A stretch of 64,000 bases of DNA from assembly GCF_016907995.1 (NCBI RefSeq), contig NZ_JAFBDA010000001.1, positions 124,001 to 188,000 on the forward strand. The letters are read 5' to 3'. Every line of letters starts with the position of its first letter. Positions within the stretch are counted from its first letter, which is position 1. The stretch is from Clostridium sardiniense (GTDB lineage: Bacteria > Bacillota > Clostridia > Clostridiales > Clostridiaceae). Positions 61,333-64,000 of the stretch are shown here, in pieces. The notes under the pieces were generated by a model, which made no database searches, was not told the origin of the DNA, and worked only from the letters and a program-made list of their open reading frames with translations. Both the position numbers and the translations under genes were made by a program.

Positions 61333-62517
61333 ATGATAAAAAGAAAAGTAAGTAAAATATTGGCTATAGCTACTATATTCTGTTCAGCAATTTCAATTAC
61401 ATCGAATGCTACACAAGCTAATGCAACTCAGCTTAATACAGAGAGAAGTTCTGTATCAATTGGTAAAGTTACTGCAAAAAGTGGACTAAATATTAGAAAA
61501 AGTGCAACTACAAGTTCACAAATACTTAGAACTATTCCTTATAATGGACAAGTTAATATAAAGAGTAAAAGTGGAAGTTGGTACTATATAGAATACAATG
61601 GTACTTATGGATATGTAAGTGATAGTTATATAAATCAAATTTCAAGTGGTAATTCAGGAAGTAATTCAAATGCACAAACTCAAACAAGTGGAACTGGAAG
61701 AGTTACAGCAAGAAGTGGGTTAAATTTAAGAAAGAGTGCATCTACAAGTTCAGGGATAATAAGAACTATCCCATATAATGGACAAGTTAATATAAAGAGC
61801 AAAAGTGGAAGTTGGTATTATGTAGAATATAATGGCTCTTATGGATATGTAAGCGATGATTATATTCAAAAGACTTCAAGTGTCAGCTCTAATTCACAAG
61901 ATTCAAGCAGCAATTCAAATACGCAAACTCAAATAAATGGATATGGAAAAGTTACAGCAAGAAGTGGATTAAATTTAAGAAAAGGTGCATCTACAGGCTC
62001 AGGATTAATAACAACTATTCCATACAACTCTCAAGTTAAATTAAAGAGTAAAAGTGGAAACTGGTACTATGTAGAGTATAATGGTTCTTTAGGATATGTA
62101 AATGCAGATTATGTACAAAAAACTTCAGGTAGTAGTTCAAATTCACAAAATACAAATAACGCATCGTCTAAATACAATAAAGTTTTGAGTGCTATGAAAT
62201 CTCAAATTGGTAAGCCGTATCTTTATGGAGGATCGTCACCATCAACAGGTTTTGATTGCTCTGGACTTATGCAATGGGGATTTAAACAAGCTGGAATTAA
62301 CATAGGTAGAACTACTTATGACCAAGTAAAAGCAGGTTCAGCTGTAAATATTAATAGTGCAAAACCAGGAGATTTATTAGTTTATTCTAGTAAGGAACAT
62401 ATTGGTATGTATATAGGAAATGGACAATGGATAGAAGCACCTAGTACAGGAAAGACTGTAAGAATTGCGAGTGTACCTTGGAACAAGATAGGATATGCAA
62501 GAAGAGTAATAAATTAA
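61333..62517 (+). CDS. Secreted peptidoglycan hydrolase: three SH3b domains plus NlpC/P60
   Basis: A 394-aa exported cell-wall enzyme. The signal peptide (about 1-29) is followed by three near-identical SH3b domains (about 43-100, 120-180, 200-265), each containing a LN-(I/L)-RK-x-A core and a GSWYY-(I/V)-EYNG core, joined by Ser/Asn-rich linkers. The C-terminal NlpC/P60 domain (about 275-394) has Cys309 in TGFDCSGLMQWGF and His356 in KEHIGMYIGN. It would cut the peptide stem of peptidoglycan, usually gamma-D-Glu-diaminopimelate. CTGGAGG precedes the ATG by 8 nt. The repeated SH3b parts are similar enough at the DNA level that recombination could change their number. Confidence 0.93.
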   Translation: MIKRKVSKILAIATIFCSAISITSNATQANATQLNTERSSVSIGKVTAKSGLNIRKSATTSSQILRTIPYNGQVNIKSKSGSWYYIEYNGTYGYVSDSYINQISSGNSGSNSNAQTQTSGTGRVTARSGLNLRKSASTSSGIIRTIPYNGQVNIKSKSGSWYYVEYNGSYGYVSDDYIQKTSSVSSNSQDSSSNSNTQTQINGYGKVTARSGLNLRKGASTGSGLITTIPYNSQVKLKSKSGNWYYVEYNGSLGYVNADYVQKTSGSSSNSQNTNNASSKYNKVLSAMKSQIGKPYLYGGSSPSTGFDCSGLMQWGFKQAGINIGRTTYDQVKAGSAVNINSAKPGDLLVYSSKEHIGMYIGNGQWIEAPSTGKTVRIASVPWNKIGYARRVIN

Positions 62518-62533
62518 TATAAGTTTTTAAAGT

Positions 62534-62576
62534 AAGACCTTTTAGGTAGTTTTAGTAAAACTACCCAAAAGGTCTT
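62534..62576 (+). terminator. Terminator of the NlpC/P60 gene
   Basis: A 20-bp stem with one mismatch (62534-62553 with 62557-62576) and a 3-nt loop, then TTTG TTTT. Confidence 0.9.
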
Positions 62577-62721
62577 TTGTTTTATAGTTTTACTAAAACA
62601 TAAAATATAAAAATACAAATATACAATTCTTAAAATATAATTAGTAATTAGAAATTTAGAATATTTAAAGATATAAAATAATAAAAATACAGTAATATTA
62701 AGTTTTTTGGAGGGGTATAAT

Positions 62722-64000
62722 TTGAAAGTTATTTCAGAAATTTTTGGCTCAATGATAAGTCAAGGAATACTAGGGTGGGCTGTTATATTTGTTATTTTAG
62801 CTCTTGGAAGTTATGGAGTATATTTAAGTATTAAACTTAAGAGAAATTATGAAGGGTTAAGGGAGGAATTTGAACGTAGCATAGTTATAAATGAAGATAC
62901 AGGAGAGAAGGATCTTAAGGGGACAGCACTTTATGAAATATCAGAAGAATTTAAAATGAGTGCAAGCAAAGGAACAGAGAATATCAATACTGAAGTCCTT
63001 ATGGAGAAAAATTTAAGAAAATATATAAATATTAATGAAAGAGTAATTCATTTACTGCCATCGACTTCTATTGCATTAGGTCTTCTTGGAACATTTTTAG
63101 GTCTGACTGTTGCAATTCACTCAACTAATGGTGTGTTAGAGTCTGGAATTAAAACCATGGATGTATTTTTAAATAAGATGGGGGTGCCACTACAAGGTAT
63201 GGCTAGTGCCTTCTGGACAAGTATCTTTGGTGTAATAATGTCACTTGTTTTAAATTCTGTAATACAAATGGCAAAAAGAGAAAAGGAAGAATTCTATGAT
63301 GATGTTGAAGATTATTTAGATAATGTTTTATATAGTGAACATGCTTTTAGCTTTGTAACTCAATTTGAAAGATTTAATGATACTATATCAGCTTCTATGA
63401 TTACATTAACTAAAGAGATGAGATCATTATTCCAAGAAGGAATTGATGAACTAGTTTCAAACATAAATAAAAATACTATCGATATGACTGAGTCTGCAAA
63501 AGTTTTATCTAATTACACTAAGGATTTAGAAATGGTTATATCATCCCTTAATAAATCAGTTGATAACTTTAAAGAGCCAATTGATATGTTTAAGTCTTCA
63601 ATAGATGATTTTGATATAACAACTGAAAAATTAGAATTTGTTATGAATACTTCAGTAACTAGACTTTCTGATAAGATAGATGTTTTATCAGAAGTATTAA
63701 ATAAGCTTGATATGAGTATAGAAGGAGAAAAGGAATCTATCGAGCTTATAAATGAAGAGCTTAGAGGTTATAAAGAAGGTTTAGATAAGAGTTATAGAGA
63801 GCTTATACGTGGAACAGAGAATATTAATAAATCAATTGAAGATAGTAATAGTCGTGCAAGTGAGCAAATTGAAAGCTTAAGACAAGGATATGCAGGCTTT
63901 GAATCTGGTATAAATGACTTTGTATCTAATGTAGAAATGTTAAGAGAAGGAATAGGAGAAGTTATATCTAAGGTATTAAGAGAGGAACTTGCAAATATTT
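62722..64000 (+). CDS. MotA/TolQ/ExbB-type proton channel with long helical tail (ZorA-like), partial
   Basis: Open from a TTG at 62722 (GGAGGGG 6 nt upstream) to the end of the window with no stop; at least 426 codons. Helix 1 is at about 13-33. A cytoplasmic loop leads to the channel core: LLPSTSIALGLLGTFLGLTV (about 110-130, with the GLLGTFLGLT motif) and AFWTSIFGVIMSLVLNSVI (about 157-175). From about 200 on, the protein is a long charged coiled-coil-like chain (SAKVLSNYTKDLEMVISSLN, GTENINKSIEDSNSRASEQI). A short channel domain with a long tail is the pattern of ZorA in the Zorya anti-phage system, though other ExbB/MotA relatives share it. The 3' end and next genes are not visible. Confidence 0.78.
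   Translation, partial: MKVISEIFGSMISQGILGWAVIFVILALGSYGVYLSIKLKRNYEGLREEFERSIVINEDTGEKDLKGTALYEISEEFKMSASKGTENINTEVLMEKNLRKYININERVIHLLPSTSIALGLLGTFLGLTVAIHSTNGVLESGIKTMDVFLNKMGVPLQGMASAFWTSIFGVIMSLVLNSVIQMAKREKEEFYDDVEDYLDNVLYSEHAFSFVTQFERFNDTISASMITLTKEMRSLFQEGIDELVSNINKNTIDMTESAKVLSNYTKDLEMVISSLNKSVDNFKEPIDMFKSSIDDFDITTEKLEFVMNTSVTRLSDKIDVLSEVLNKLDMSIEGEKESIELINEELRGYKEGLDKSYRELIRGTENINKSIEDSNSRASEQIESLRQGYAGFESGINDFVSNVEMLREGIGEVISKVLREELANI

Overview
The window comes from a low-GC, endospore-forming Firmicute, almost certainly Clostridium sensu stricto. The evidence is very AT-rich DNA, near-exclusive use of AGA and A/T-ending codons, strong AGGAGG-type ribosome sites, and TTG/GTG starts. 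A gerK spore-germination locus has gerKB divergent from gerKA-gerKC, the layout known from C. perfringens. There is also a bifunctional AdhE and a leucine T-box. Most of the window is chromosomal core. One small foreign island lies at about 41.0-43.1 kb.

Region by region. 0-4 kb: a UviA/TcdR-like sigma factor gene on the minus strand with a perfect LexA (SOS) box in its promoter region, then two tandem LytR-CpsA-Psr genes and a Cof-type HAD phosphatase. 4-10 kb: brnQ, galU, a large secreted protein with a transglutaminase-like core and a C-terminal CBM32/discoidin domain, and two 69-aa membrane proteins. 10-13.5 kb: a two-component system with a lipoprotein. 14-19.7 kb: a complete oppABCDF oligopeptide ABC importer with a possible CodY site. 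19.8-25.8 kb: trpS and the gerK locus, whose GerKB carries a tail of about 330 residues encoded by an 18-bp tandem repeat. 26-38 kb: an AlbA-domain protein, a small P-loop protein, tyrS, a BusR-like (GntR + RCK_C) regulator, a phosphoesterase, a small alarmone synthetase, a three-gene repeat-protein/MoxR-ATPase/peptidase-VWA cassette, a HesB-like protein and a methyltransferase-fold protein. 38-41 kb: adhE. 41-43 kb: a decayed IS1595-type transposase and a compositionally atypical AraC/GyrI-like regulator. 43-49 kb: small membrane proteins, leuS with a T-box leader, a small unknown protein and a YitT-family membrane protein.

49.4-59.1 kb is the most coherent block, a cell-wall sugar recovery operon. 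It holds murQ, a lactose/cellobiose-type PTS (IIA, IIB, IIC), anmK, a small membrane protein, mupG, a secreted GHL10-type glycosidase interrupted by one in-frame TGA, a MurK-like MurNAc/GlcNAc kinase and an RpiR-family (MurR-like) regulator. Repeated palindromes around a strong promoter upstream of murQ are good candidates for the MurR operator. Together these genes would import disaccharide or MurNAc, cleave it with MupG, open the lactyl ether with MurQ, and feed GlcNAc-6-P to glycolysis or wall synthesis.

59.2-64 kb: an ACR3/bile-acid-symporter-like transporter under a near-perfect Fur box, a Sel1-like protein, a secreted 3xSH3b-NlpC/P60 hydrolase, and the start of a MotA/TolQ/ExbB-type channel with a long helical tail (ZorA-like architecture) that runs off the window.

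The best candidates for new biology are the SOS-linked sigma factor at the left edge, the peptidase-VWA/MoxR/repeat cassette, the muropeptide operon with its unexpected PTS class and nonsense codon, and the ZorA-like gene at the right edge.
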